NCBI RefSeq assembly: GCF_004295645.1
Contig: NZ_CP034752.1
Location: 1,240,001 to 1,304,000, forward strand
DNA length: 64,000 bases
Reading direction: 5' to 3'
DNA from: Limnobaculum zhutongyuii
GTDB taxonomy: Bacteria > Pseudomonadota > Gammaproteobacteria > Enterobacterales > Enterobacteriaceae
Shown: positions 33,531 through 42,511 of the stretch, piece by piece
Layout: the number at the start of each line of letters is the position of its first letter
How positions within the stretch are numbered: the first letter of the stretch is position 1
Translations under genes and position numbers: made by a program
Notes under the pieces: model-generated
Databases searched by the model: none
The model's input: only the letters and a program-made list of their open reading frames with translations
Told to the model about the DNA's origin: nothing

Positions 33531-34991
33531 ATGTTTAAAAATCTCTTTGCAAATTTGCAAAAAGTCGGTAAAGCACTGATGTTACCAGTATCAGTGTTAC
33601 CTATTGCCGGTATTTTACTCGGTGTAGGTGCCGCTGACTTTAGCTGGTTACCAACTATTGTTTCTAAAGTAATGCAGCAGGCTGGTGGCTCTATCTTTGA
33701 ACAGATGCCTCTACTATTTGCTGTCGGTGTAGCGCTTGGTTTTACCAATAACGACGGTGTTGCTGGTCTGGCGTCTATCGTCGGATATGGCATTATGGCT
33801 GCAACGTTAAACGTAATGGCTGAAGTTTTGGGCGTTGCCAAAATTGATACCGGTGTACTGGGCGGTATTTTAGTTGGTGGCCTGGCCGGTTATCTGTTTA
33901 ATCGCTTCTACCGTATCCAGTTACCTGATTATTTAGGTTTCTTTGCCGGTAAGCGCTTTGTCCCTATCATTACTGGCTTCATCTGTATTGCTCTGGGTAT
34001 TGTGCTTTCCTTTATTTGGCCTCCAATTGGAAATGCCATCAGTTCATTCTCTCAGTGGGCCGCTTACCAAAACCCTGCTTTAGCCTTCGGTATTTATGGC
34101 GTAGTTGAACGTTCATTAATTCCATTTGGTTTACACCATATCTGGAACGTTCCTTTCTTCTATGAAGCAGGCCAGGCTTGCGTTATTGATAGTAAGATTG
34201 TAACAACAATCGCCAGCGAAGCTGCCTGTAAAGCTGAAAATGGTCGCTGGATCACGGGTGAAATCCAACGCTACCTTTTAGGTGATAAAACTGCGGGTAA
34301 TATGGCCGGTGGTTATCTGTTCAAAATGTGGGGCTTACCTGCAGCGGCAATAGCTATGTGGCATACGGCTAAACCAGAGAACCGCGCTAAAGTGGGCGGG
34401 ATCATGGTTTCAGCAGCCCTGACTTCATTCCTGACTGGTATTACTGAACCAATCGAGTTTGCTTTCCTGTTCGTTGCTCCGGTTCTGTATGTTATCCATG
34501 CGGTATTAGCAGGTTTAGCTTATGTCATTACTATCCTGTTGGGCGTTAAGCACGGTATGACCTTCTCTCACGGTGCTATCGACTTCACTCTGTTCTATCA
34601 CCTGTCTACCAAAGGCTGGATGTTCTTTATCCTTGGTCCTCTATACGCCCTGTTCTACTATGTGGTTTTCCGCTTTGCTATCGTCAAGCTGAACCTGAAA
34701 ACGCCAGGCCGTGAAGATGATTCTGCAGTAGAAACTGCCAGCGGTAGTAGTACCGATATGGCTCGTGAACTGGTTGCCGCATTCGGTGGTAAAGGTAACA
34801 TCACTAATCTGGATGCTTGTATTACTCGACTACGCGTTGGCGTAGCAGATGTTGCACAAGTAGATCAGGATAAGCTGAAAAGTTTAGGCGCTGCCGGTGT
34901 GGTGGTTGCTGGTTCAGGTATTCAGGCTATCTTCGGAACCAAATCTGATAACCTGAAAAGTGATATGGATGAGTATATTCGTAACAACTAA
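33531..34991 (+). CDS. ptsG: PTS glucose-specific EIICB component
   Basis: PtsG transports and phosphorylates glucose using phosphate from EIIA-Glc. The 486-residue protein has the EIIC membrane domain (about 1-385; MFKNLFANLQKVGKALMLP start; glucose-site segment GITEPIEFAF) and the EIIB domain at the C-terminus with the phosphorylated Cys in DACITRLRV. It is slightly longer than the E. coli protein (477). The leader keeps CTGGAGCAC just before the ATG, similar to the sequence the sRNA SgrS pairs with in E. coli. CRP and Mlc-type sites lie upstream. Confidence 0.95.
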   Translation: MFKNLFANLQKVGKALMLPVSVLPIAGILLGVGAADFSWLPTIVSKVMQQAGGSIFEQMPLLFAVGVALGFTNNDGVAGLASIVGYGIMAATLNVMAEVLGVAKIDTGVLGGILVGGLAGYLFNRFYRIQLPDYLGFFAGKRFVPIITGFICIALGIVLSFIWPPIGNAISSFSQWAAYQNPALAFGIYGVVERSLIPFGLHHIWNVPFFYEAGQACVIDSKIVTTIASEAACKAENGRWITGEIQRYLLGDKTAGNMAGGYLFKMWGLPAAAIAMWHTAKPENRAKVGGIMVSAALTSFLTGITEPIEFAFLFVAPVLYVIHAVLAGLAYVITILLGVKHGMTFSHGAIDFTLFYHLSTKGWMFFILGPLYALFYYVVFRFAIVKLNLKTPGREDDSAVETASGSSTDMARELVAAFGGKGNITNLDACITRLRVGVADVAQVDQDKLKSLGAAGVVVAGSGIQAIFGTKSDNLKSDMDEYIRNN

Positions 34992-35015
34992 TATTATTCT
35001 ACCCTGTTAAATATT

Positions 35016-35047
35016 AAAGCCATCTCTTATAAAGATGGCTTTTTTAT
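35016..35047 (+). terminator. Terminator of ptsG
   Basis: A 10-bp stem (AAAGCCATCT / AGATGGCTTT) with a 7-base loop and a T-run. Confidence 0.9.
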
Positions 35048-35076
35048 TAAAAAAACAGAGAGCAATGCTCTCTGTT
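35046..35076 (-). terminator. Terminator of the microcin-like gene
   Basis: A 10-bp perfect stem (AACAGAGAGC / GCTCTCTGTT) with a 3-base loop and seven T on the minus strand, 25 bp past the stop of the microcin-like ORF. An own terminator supports that ORF as a real gene. Confidence 0.8.
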
Positions 35077-35100
35077 AAATACAAATTAAAAACTCAAATA

Positions 35101-35403
35101 TTAATAGCTCGTGTAAGCGTCGCGATATTCTTTCGCCAGTTCGTTAATTTCATCCTTACCTAAAACCATTCCACCGAGAAATGCAAAAGAACCAATGAGT
35201 CCTCCCATAATTGCTCCCCCTAATGAGCTGATAAGGCCAAGCCCTAAAATACCGCTAATCTCACCGCCTACTTTGGCTCCACCAACAAAACCAATCAGGC
35301 TACCCTGACCAAAACCACATAGAGCACCTTCCACCACATCACTAAAATTTGCCGCCCATCCACCGTTCACTGCATCCATTTCACTACTGCTTAATTCACG
35401 CAT
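35101..35403 (-). CDS. Putative class II microcin / bacteriocin precursor with double-glycine leader
   Basis: A 100-residue peptide starting MRELSSSEMDAVNGG, which matches the double-glycine leader pattern (compare the colicin V leader MRTLTLNELDSVSGG); cleavage is expected after Gly15. The mature 85 residues are rich in Gly, Ala, Leu and Ile (GFVGGAKVGGEISG, GGAIMGGLIGSF), with several GxxxG motifs, one Cys, and a charged tail (GKDEINELAKEYRD). This fits membrane-active class II microcins. Ribosome binding site AAGGGA lies 8 bases before ATG, and a strong terminator follows. No immunity gene or CvaA/CvaB exporter is seen in the window. Activity is untested. Confidence 0.78.
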   Translation of the reverse strand: MRELSSSEMDAVNGGWAANFSDVVEGALCGFGQGSLIGFVGGAKVGGEISGILGLGLISSLGGAIMGGLIGSFAFLGGMVLGKDEINELAKEYRDAYTSY

Positions 35404-35830
35404 TTATATTCCCTTAAAGTACATTTAATTATACATTTAGCTTAATAGGTAACTAATTTGATTACTATAATTAATCAAATTAATAATATCATTATGGAAT
35501 TATTTGTTTTAGCTTGATTCATTATATTTATTCGTTAAATAAATTATTAGCCACTTTCACTTACAGCAAATTAAAATTAGAGTGATAACAATAGAGAATA
35601 TATTCATAAAATTAAAAATTGATTTATTTAATCAGAGGAATAGAAACTATTATTAGTAAGAAATAAGTTCTATTAAGGATGGTTTATCAGAAATAATATA
35701 TCAAAAATATCCGATAAAAAATAGACTTTAATCTTACTCATTGATTTCATTAAAAATAAACCCTCAATATTTCGAGGGCTTATCCGAATAATAATTATAT
35801 CTCGCTTTGATAATCGGCTGATATAAACTT
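35404..35830. other. AT-rich gap between the microcin-like gene and yeeX
   Basis: 427 bp, very AT-rich. It holds the yeeX terminator and presumably the promoter of the microcin-like gene. The longest minus-strand frame with an ATG that I found is 25 codons (from 35750, MKSMSKIKVYF), with no ribosome binding site; it is not supported as an immunity gene. Confidence 0.55.
35757..35784 (-). terminator. Terminator of yeeX
   Basis: CCCTC / GAGGG stem extended by AA/TT pairs around a short loop, followed on the minus strand by TTTATTTTTA. Confidence 0.75.
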
Positions 35831-36148
35831 TTATTTAACGTCTGATTTCGCTTTCATTTTCTGTGAAATATCACGACGTTCTTTAGACAATTCTGCATTT
35901 TTAATAATGTACTCATCCACACGCTCTTCATAATCGCTCTTCATATTAGCGATAATGGCCTGGATATCCTCAATACTCATACCTGGCTTGATATACTCGC
36001 CCAGGTTTTCCAGTAGCAGTACGCGTTTCTGGTTGTCACGGATCTTCTTCTCATTATCCACAATTTCACGCTTCAGTTTGTTTTTACGGCGAGACAGGCG
36101 TACATATTCCAGCACATTTTGAAATGAAGGTTTAGCGTTTTCCATCAT
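35831..36148 (-). CDS. yeeX: DUF496 protein YeeX
   Basis: A 105-residue highly charged helical protein matching E. coli YeeX (KPSFQNVLEYVRLSRRKNK, RDNQKRVLLLENL, IKNAELSKERRDIS). Function is not established; predicted coiled coil. Start: two ATG codons in a row (36148 and 36145); AAGGG lies 4 and 7 bases upstream respectively, so the second may be the true start. Own terminator downstream. Confidence 0.93.
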   Translation of the reverse strand: MMENAKPSFQNVLEYVRLSRRKNKLKREIVDNEKKIRDNQKRVLLLENLGEYIKPGMSIEDIQAIIANMKSDYEERVDEYIIKNAELSKERRDISQKMKAKSDVK

Positions 36149-36265
36149 AGTACCCTTACTTAATAAATAAACAGTTTTGAATCATAAAAGCTGCCTACGA
36201 TAGTACGTAAGTCGAGCGCGATCTGCTACTGAAAAGATAGTTTTCTGTATTATTGAGTATCAATA

Positions 36266-36293
36266 AAAAATCCGGACCAGGCCGGATTTTTTT
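36266..36293 (-). terminator. Terminator of gnd
   Basis: AAAAATCCGG / CCGGATTTTT stem with a 6-base loop and flanking T-run on the minus strand, 19 bp past the gnd stop. Confidence 0.85.
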
Positions 36294-36311
36294 ATTTCAC
36301 TGAAGAAGCAA

Positions 36312-37718
36312 TTATTCCATCCATTCGGTATGGAACACACCCTCTTTATCAGTACGCTTGTAAGTATGCGCACCAAAGTAGTCACGCTGCGCCTGAATCA
36401 GGTTAGCAGGCAATACTGCCGCACGGTAGCTATCATAGTAAGCAATAGCCGCTGACAGGGTTGGCGTTGGAATACCATGCTGTACCGCATAGGCTACGAC
36501 ATCACGCAGCGACTGTTGATATTCATCGGCTGTTTTCTTGAAGTAACTGGCCAGCAGCAGGTTGGCAATTTGACCATTCTCAGCATAGGCATCCGTGATT
36601 TTCTGCAGGAATTGAGCACGAATAATACAACCGGCACGGAAAATCTTAGCGATTTCACCGTAATTCAGATCCCAGTTATATTCATCAGAAGCTGATTTCA
36701 GTTGAGCGAAACCTTGAGCATAAGAAACGATTTTACCCAGATAAAGTGCACGACGAACCTTCTCAACAAACTCTGCTTTATCACCGCTAAACGCCTGAGC
36801 TTTTGGACCGGTTAATACTTTAGAAGCTGCAACACGTTCGTCTTTTAACGCCGAAAGGAAACGGGCAAATACCGACTCGGTAATCAGCGATAATGGAACG
36901 CCAAGATCCAGCGAGCTCTGGCTGGTCCATTTACCGGTACCTTTTTGTGCTGCTTCGTCCAGAATAACGTCTACCAGATAGTTACCGTCTTCATCTTTTT
37001 TACGGAAGATATCAGCCGTAATTTCTACCAGATAGCTGTCCAGTTCGCCTTTATTCCATTCGGTAAAGGTTTCTGCCAGTTCAGCATTAGACAAGCCAAC
37101 CGCTTGCTTCAGCAGCGAATAAGCTTCTGCAATCAGTTGCATATCGCCGTATTCGATACCGTTATGCACCATTTTGACATAGTGACCGGCACCGTCTGAA
37201 CCGATATAAGTGATACAAGGCTCACCGTTGGCTCTGGCCGCGATTTTTTCCAGAATTGGCGCGACCAACTCATAGGCTTCTTTTTGCCCACCAGGCATAA
37301 TTGAAGGGCCTTTCAATGCCCCTTCTTCACCACCGGACACACCGGTACCAATAAAGTTGAAACCTTCTGCGGATAACTCTTTATTACGACGGATGGTATC
37401 TTTGTAGTAGGTGTTACCACCATCAATCAATATGTCGCCTTTAGCCAGATATGGCTTCAGCGATTCAATGGTTTTATCCGTTGCTTCACCGGCTTTTACC
37501 ATTAATAAGATACGACGAGGGGTTTCTAACGAGTTAACAAACTCTTCTACGCTATAACAAGGAACCAGTTTTTTACCCGGATTCTCAGCAATAACCTCAT
37601 CGGTTTTATCGCCGGAACGGTTAAAAATAGAAACGGAATAACCGCGACTTTCAATATTCAACGCCAAATTGCGGCCCATAACCGCCATTCCAACGACACC
37701 AATTTGTTGTTTAGACAT
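36312..37718 (-). CDS. gnd: 6-phosphogluconate dehydrogenase (decarboxylating)
   Basis: Gnd oxidises 6-phosphogluconate to ribulose 5-phosphate with NADP+ in the oxidative pentose phosphate pathway. Nucleotide motif GMAVMGRNLALN near residues 9-20, substrate segments GTGVSGGEEGALKGPS and KMVHNGIEYGDMQL, and the C-terminal helical domain are all present. Start at 37718 (MSKQQIG) has AGGAG six to eight bases upstream and gives 468 residues, the E. coli length; an extension to 37748 is unlikely. In E. coli gnd borders the O-antigen cluster; here yegH follows directly upstream on the other strand. Confidence 0.97.
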   Translation of the reverse strand: MSKQQIGVVGMAVMGRNLALNIESRGYSVSIFNRSGDKTDEVIAENPGKKLVPCYSVEEFVNSLETPRRILLMVKAGEATDKTIESLKPYLAKGDILIDGGNTYYKDTIRRNKELSAEGFNFIGTGVSGGEEGALKGPSIMPGGQKEAYELVAPILEKIAARANGEPCITYIGSDGAGHYVKMVHNGIEYGDMQLIAEAYSLLKQAVGLSNAELAETFTEWNKGELDSYLVEITADIFRKKDEDGNYLVDVILDEAAQKGTGKWTSQSSLDLGVPLSLITESVFARFLSALKDERVAASKVLTGPKAQAFSGDKAEFVEKVRRALYLGKIVSYAQGFAQLKSASDEYNWDLNYGEIAKIFRAGCIIRAQFLQKITDAYAENGQIANLLLASYFKKTADEYQQSLRDVVAYAVQHGIPTPTLSAAIAYYDSYRAAVLPANLIQAQRDYFGAHTYKRTDKEGVFHTEWME

Positions 37719-38091
37719 AAAAACTCCTGGCTGACCGGACAAATCCACCCGTTAAAATAACAACAAGTGAACAACTTATTCATAACAATTATGATACCCC
37801 AGCAAAGTTGCAATTGGTACGACAGAAATTGCTATTGCAGAAATTGCTGGCGTTAAACTTATTACTGTTAGTGTTTGGCTTTAGTACAGGTTTTACCATG
37901 AATTCATGGTGATTTATGCGTGATAAAACCCAGTGATTATTATCGAAAAACAGGAAAAATGTCCCACATTAATAGACTTTTTAACTTCTGCTATGATTTA
38001 CAATGACATAAATTATTGTCGTCATCGCGTTTACACCATACAATTATTCGAGCAGCATGTGCTGTGTAACCTGAAGGTAACCACCTGACTT
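37719..38091. other. Divergent promoter region gnd / yegH
   Basis: 373 bp without a gene, moderately AT-rich, holding the divergent promoters. No operator or riboswitch recognised. No O-antigen or colanic acid genes lie here. Confidence 0.5.
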
Positions 38092-39672
38092 ATGGAATGG
38101 ATCGCTGATCCAACAATTTGGGCCGGCCTCGCAACGTTGGTTGTGCTCGAAATCGTTCTGGGTATTGATAACCTCGTCTTCATAGCCATTCTGGCTGACA
38201 AGCTCCCTAAACATCAACGAGACCGCGCACGCGTTGTCGGTTTGGTTCTGGCATTAGTGATGCGCCTGGGATTACTTGCCAGTATCTCCTGGCTTGCTAC
38301 GCTAACCGCGCCGCTTTTCCACCTGCTTGAACATCCTTTTAGTGGACGTGACCTGATCATGTTGATCGGTGGTCTGTTCCTGCTGTTTAAAGCAACCATG
38401 GAATTGAATGAGCAGTTAGAGGGGAAAGACCACGACGATCAAACCCAGCAAAAAGGTGCCAAATTCTGGGCGGTTGTTGCGCAAATAGTGGTATTGGATG
38501 CCGTATTCTCATTAGACTCAGTGATTACCGCGGTTGGTATGGTCGATCATCTGGCCGTTATGATGATTGCCGTCTGTATCGCCATGGGTCTGATGTTACT
38601 GGCCAGTAAGCCACTAACACGCTTTGTAAACGCACATCCAACCATCGTTATTTTGTGTCTTAGCTTCCTGCTGATGATTGGTTTCAGCCTGGTAGCAGAC
38701 GGATTTGGCTTCCATATTCCGAAAGGTTATCTGTACGCCGCGATTGGTTTCTCTATTCTGATTGAAGTATTTAACCAACTATCAATAGCCAACCGCCGTA
38801 AATATCTGTCGTCCAGCCGTCCACTACGCCAGCGCACTGCAGAAGCTGTTCTGCGTATGCTGAGTGGAAAACACGAAGATGCCGAGCTGGATAACTATAG
38901 TGCAAATCTGATTGCCGATACGAAAGAAGATGACGGGCTGTTTAACCAACAAGAACGTCGCATGATCGAACGTGTATTAGGCATGGCTCAGCGCTCTGTT
39001 GGCAGTATCATGACTTCTCGTCATGATATTGAAAATCTGGATTTAAGTGAGCCGGAAGAGACCATTCGCCAGCTGCTACACAAAAACCAGCATACGCGAA
39101 TGGTGGTAACGGAAGATGGTTCCGTTGATGAACCGTTAGGTGTGGTGCACGTTAATGATTTGCTAAAGCATCATTTAGAACATCCGGACTTAAATATCCG
39201 CTCGCTGATTAAACAACCGTTGATATTCCCGGAAACCGTATCCTTACTCATGGCGCTGGAACAATTCCGTAAAGCTAAAACACACTTTGCTTTTGTGGTC
39301 GATGAATTTGGTTCAGTGGAAGGTATTGTTACTCTGACCGATGTTATGGAAACCATCGCCGGTAATCTGCCTGTTGATGGTGAAAATATCGATGCTCGCC
39401 ATGATATTCAACATGAGGCTGATGGCAGCTGGATTGCCAACGGCTATATGCCGCTGGACGATCTGGTGGTTTATATTCCAATTGAAATTGAAGAGAAGCG
39501 CGAATATCACACTTTAGCCGGTTTGTTGATGGAACATACCCAGCATATCCCGGGCGTGGGCGAACAGGTGAGAATTGGTGAATGGCTTTATGAACCGTTG
39601 GAAGTTAACAGCCACCGTATTCTGAAGGTTCGAATTACTTCACTGGCAGAACCAGAACTGGAAGATGAGTAA
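38092..39672 (+). CDS. yegH: TerC-CBS-CorC_HlyC membrane protein YegH
   Basis: A 526-residue inner-membrane protein with an N-terminal TerC-like domain of about seven helices (GIDNLVFIAIL and LDSVITAVGMVDHL carry the conserved acidic residues), a CBS domain pair (about 305-425; MTSRHDIENLDL, HFAFVVDEFGSVEGIVT) and a C-terminal CorC_HlyC domain (about 440-520). Similar proteins are linked to metal ion export, including manganese for TerC homologues; the substrate of YegH is not established. Convergent with asmA, as in E. coli. Confidence 0.93.
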   Translation: MEWIADPTIWAGLATLVVLEIVLGIDNLVFIAILADKLPKHQRDRARVVGLVLALVMRLGLLASISWLATLTAPLFHLLEHPFSGRDLIMLIGGLFLLFKATMELNEQLEGKDHDDQTQQKGAKFWAVVAQIVVLDAVFSLDSVITAVGMVDHLAVMMIAVCIAMGLMLLASKPLTRFVNAHPTIVILCLSFLLMIGFSLVADGFGFHIPKGYLYAAIGFSILIEVFNQLSIANRRKYLSSSRPLRQRTAEAVLRMLSGKHEDAELDNYSANLIADTKEDDGLFNQQERRMIERVLGMAQRSVGSIMTSRHDIENLDLSEPEETIRQLLHKNQHTRMVVTEDGSVDEPLGVVHVNDLLKHHLEHPDLNIRSLIKQPLIFPETVSLLMALEQFRKAKTHFAFVVDEFGSVEGIVTLTDVMETIAGNLPVDGENIDARHDIQHEADGSWIANGYMPLDDLVVYIPIEIEEKREYHTLAGLLMEHTQHIPGVGEQVRIGEWLYEPLEVNSHRILKVRITSLAEPELEDE

Positions 39673-39703
39673 CGCTTAACAAACACCCTACTCTGAACAA
39701 ATG

Positions 39704-39733
39704 AAGAAGGCGCATAATGCGCCTTCTTTTTTT
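39704..39733. terminator. Bidirectional terminator between yegH and asmA
   Basis: An 11-bp perfect stem (AAGAAGGCGCA / TGCGCCTTCTT) with a 3-base loop and a run of T on the plus strand; A-rich on the other side for the minus strand. Confidence 0.88.
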
Positions 39734-39737
39734 ATCG

Positions 39738-41606
39738 TTATCTTAGTTTTTCTAACAGCTTCTGAATGTCTTTGCTCTCTTGCTTGTCTTTATTCTTATC
39801 CAGCCACTTGTCGATCGCTTTACCCACTTCCCCTTTCAGCTGGTCTTTCAGAATTTGTTCTACGTTCAACTGATAGTTCAGCTTGTTCCACGGTCCATAA
39901 ATGCGTAAAGGAATCACACTCTTTTGCAGCAATGAGACAATATCAGACTTGCCCTGCCAGCCTTGCGTTACCTTGATATTTAATCTCATATCGCAGGATT
40001 TAGCAGGCAGGTTCAATACACCGGTTCCCGCTACCGTCAATAGCTCTGATGCGCCATTCATTCGGGTCACTTTCAGTTGCCCCTGATTGAAAACGGTATC
40101 AACCACCAGATTTTTCACTTCCGTATAGCGTTCATAATGTTCCATTCCCTTCACATCACTGTTGCTACGGGAAGCCGCTTGCTGAATCAGCTGTTGGATA
40201 TTGAGCCCGTGCAGTCGGGCCTGATTGATATTGATATGTGCATATCCTTGCCAGCCTTTTTCAAAATCATTGAAATTACTATTTATGCTATTGAAAGTAC
40301 CCTGAGCCGTTACTGTTCCGGTTAAGGTTTGAGGATAATTCAGCGTTTTCAGCAAATCCCCCAACGCTACGTTCTGCATCGTGGGTTTAACAGTAATCTG
40401 GGGAACCGCAGAGGTTGCATCTACGGTTCCTGTCGCTTTAACAGAACCACCAGCAATAACCGCCTGCAAAGAATCAATCACTGCTTTACCTTGTTGATTG
40501 CTTCCCTTCATCACAACCGAGCTGGCTGGAACACCGTGATAAACCAGATTATTAACCTCAAGATCCAACTGAGCATTAAAGGTCTTTAAAAAGCTTAAAT
40601 CAGGCTGAATGCTTAATCCATTGGCAGAAGACGTCACGGGCGCAGGCGTTTCTTTGGCACTGGCTATTGCTCCCTCTTCATTATTATCTTTAGTTACCGC
40701 CTGAGGAAAAAGCTGATCCAAATTCAGCGAATCTGCTTTCACTGCCAGCGTGTAAACCGGGGTGTCATCCAGTGTCGCAGAAATATCGGCGGTTACATGG
40801 TTCCCGTTAAAGGTTAACGCCAGCGGGGATATTTTCATGCCCGGTGGTGAACTAAGATAAGACAGATTAAAGCTACCATTACCCTGAATGCCTTCCACTG
40901 GAATATCAGCTCCCTGCAACTGATAATCAAGGCTATTAACTGCCAGTTCTAACCCTTGTGGAAAGTGATTCAGATTGAGTCCACCATCCAGTGAAAAACT
41001 TAATTCTCGCTGGTCGCGATTAATGCGCGCCTTGGCAGTAACATCTGCTTTACGGGTATCGGTGCGGGTAAGCGTCAGATTAATATCCCGAACATTGATA
41101 ATATCGTTTTCACTACGCTGCCAGACTAACAGGCTATCTGCAATTCTTACCTTACTTAACTCAAGGGACCAGTCTGATGCTGTTGATTCAGCCGGAGACT
41201 TAGGCGCGTGAGTACCTGCCGGAGCAATCGGTGCATCCTGTGATTTTTGGCTTTGCGTTTCCGGAATTAGCTGAATAACGCCGCCTTTTAACACCACGTT
41301 TTTAACAATTAACTGGTGAGATAACAGGGGGAACAGCTCAACATCCAAACGCATATTCTCAGCACCAATTATCGGTTTAGAAGCACCGGGTGCTGTCAGG
41401 CTCATCTGTCCGGCCAGAATACTTAACTGAGGCCAAACGTGCCAACGCAGGTCCCCTTCAATTTTTAGCTGATAGCCGGTTTTATCCTCGACGTTTTTCA
41501 CCATGTAATCACGAAAATCATTCGGATTAATCAATAAAATCAGCGCTGTCATTCCGGCAACAACGACTACCAGAATAATCGCCAATGTGGTTAAGAATCG
41601 TCTCAT
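39738..41606 (-). CDS. asmA: AsmA-family outer-membrane assembly protein
   Basis: A 622-residue inner-membrane-anchored periplasmic protein (E. coli 617). It has one N-terminal transmembrane segment (about 7-27), the AsmA N-terminal domain and a C-terminal domain with the conserved stretch NQGQLKVTRMNGASELLTVAG. AsmA-like proteins belong to the bridge-like lipid transfer group and are thought to move phospholipid to the outer membrane. An Ala/Pro/Ser-rich linker near residues 125-145 appears variable. Downstream of dcd, as in E. coli. Confidence 0.93.
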   Translation of the reverse strand: MRRFLTTLAIILVVVVAGMTALILLINPNDFRDYMVKNVEDKTGYQLKIEGDLRWHVWPQLSILAGQMSLTAPGASKPIIGAENMRLDVELFPLLSHQLIVKNVVLKGGVIQLIPETQSQKSQDAPIAPAGTHAPKSPAESTASDWSLELSKVRIADSLLVWQRSENDIINVRDINLTLTRTDTRKADVTAKARINRDQRELSFSLDGGLNLNHFPQGLELAVNSLDYQLQGADIPVEGIQGNGSFNLSYLSSPPGMKISPLALTFNGNHVTADISATLDDTPVYTLAVKADSLNLDQLFPQAVTKDNNEEGAIASAKETPAPVTSSANGLSIQPDLSFLKTFNAQLDLEVNNLVYHGVPASSVVMKGSNQQGKAVIDSLQAVIAGGSVKATGTVDATSAVPQITVKPTMQNVALGDLLKTLNYPQTLTGTVTAQGTFNSINSNFNDFEKGWQGYAHININQARLHGLNIQQLIQQAASRSNSDVKGMEHYERYTEVKNLVVDTVFNQGQLKVTRMNGASELLTVAGTGVLNLPAKSCDMRLNIKVTQGWQGKSDIVSLLQKSVIPLRIYGPWNKLNYQLNVEQILKDQLKGEVGKAIDKWLDKNKDKQESKDIQKLLEKLR

Positions 41607-41655
41607 GGAATACTGTCCCCAACGGTTAGCACATTTAATCCATCAAATTAATAAG

Positions 41656-42237
41656 TTAGTCTTTATCAATGCGGCTGGCTACGGCGCCCTGCTGCCCTTT
41701 ATATTTTGCATCTTCACGACGATGATAAGGCCGGGCGGCTGGCCCACTCAACGGTTCAAAACTCAATGCGCCGATTACCATACCCGGACGCAACGCTAAC
41801 GGTAATTTACCTGAATTATAAAACTCCAGCACAATCTTGCCCTGCCAACCGGGATCGATTCGATGAGCGGTAACATGAACCATCAACCCTAAACGCGCCA
41901 GTGAAGAACGCCCATCCAACCAGCCGACAATATCATCAGGAATCGATACTGATTCCAGCGTAACGGCCAAAGCTAACTCGCCCGGATGCAGAAAAAAAGG
42001 CTCATCCTCTGTCAGATTGATTTCATCGCTCATTACCTTCTCAAGAGCTGCCGAGACTTCTTCTTTTGGCCCGCTCAGATCGATATAGGCGGCGGTATGC
42101 CCAAGAAATACGCGAAACTGATTACCTAAACGAACATCAACGGTTGCACCATTAATTCGCTCAACAGGCGGACGGGGCGTTATTTTAAGCTTGCCGCTAT
42201 CAAGGTAGGCTTCAATATCCCGATCGCATAATCTCAT
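41656..42237 (-). CDS. dcd: dCTP deaminase
   Basis: Dcd converts dCTP to dUTP, the main route to thymidylate in enterobacteria. 193 residues, same as E. coli. Visible motifs: RLCDRDIEAYL at the start, DVRLGNQFRVF, DGRSSLARLGL and HRIDPGWQGKIVLEFYNSG with the active-site Ser-Arg and Glu. asmA follows after 49 bp on the same strand. In E. coli, udk precedes dcd; it is missing here. Confidence 0.96.
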   Translation of the reverse strand: MRLCDRDIEAYLDSGKLKITPRPPVERINGATVDVRLGNQFRVFLGHTAAYIDLSGPKEEVSAALEKVMSDEINLTEDEPFFLHPGELALAVTLESVSIPDDIVGWLDGRSSLARLGLMVHVTAHRIDPGWQGKIVLEFYNSGKLPLALRPGMVIGALSFEPLSGPAARPYHRREDAKYKGQQGAVASRIDKD

Positions 42238-42511
42238 GGCGGTAACTCTCCTGTGCTTTAGTGGCTTCGCGTCAGTACTTGCTATGATTTCAAATAATTA
42301 AAACCAATAATCTCGATATATTATCATCAGTTTGCCAGAGTATCCCTTTAATAATAGCGGGACTCCGCTAACAGGTGCTTTATTATCCAGCGAAAACGGC
42401 AATATGTCGTCTCTGGCGTCATAAATGAAGTGGAGATAAAAACAGAAAATATTTTGACAGAAATATCCCGGCACCAAAACAAACACCGGGATATCTCAAA
42501 CAAGCGGTAAA

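Noticed and set aside
35665..35750. 25-codon hydrophobic ORF as microcin immunity gene
   Set aside because: Too short, no ribosome binding site, and it overlaps the region around the yeeX terminator.
40975..41211. Plus-strand ORFs inside asmA (also 39701-39976 and 40077-40589)
   Set aside because: Antisense shadows of a well-conserved gene; compositions are Ser/Arg-rich and no start signals are seen.
42298..42486. 62-codon minus-strand ORF between mrp and dcd
   Set aside because: Aromatic-rich random-looking sequence, no ribosome binding site, and no known gene at this site; probably the leftover of the region where other species have more genes.
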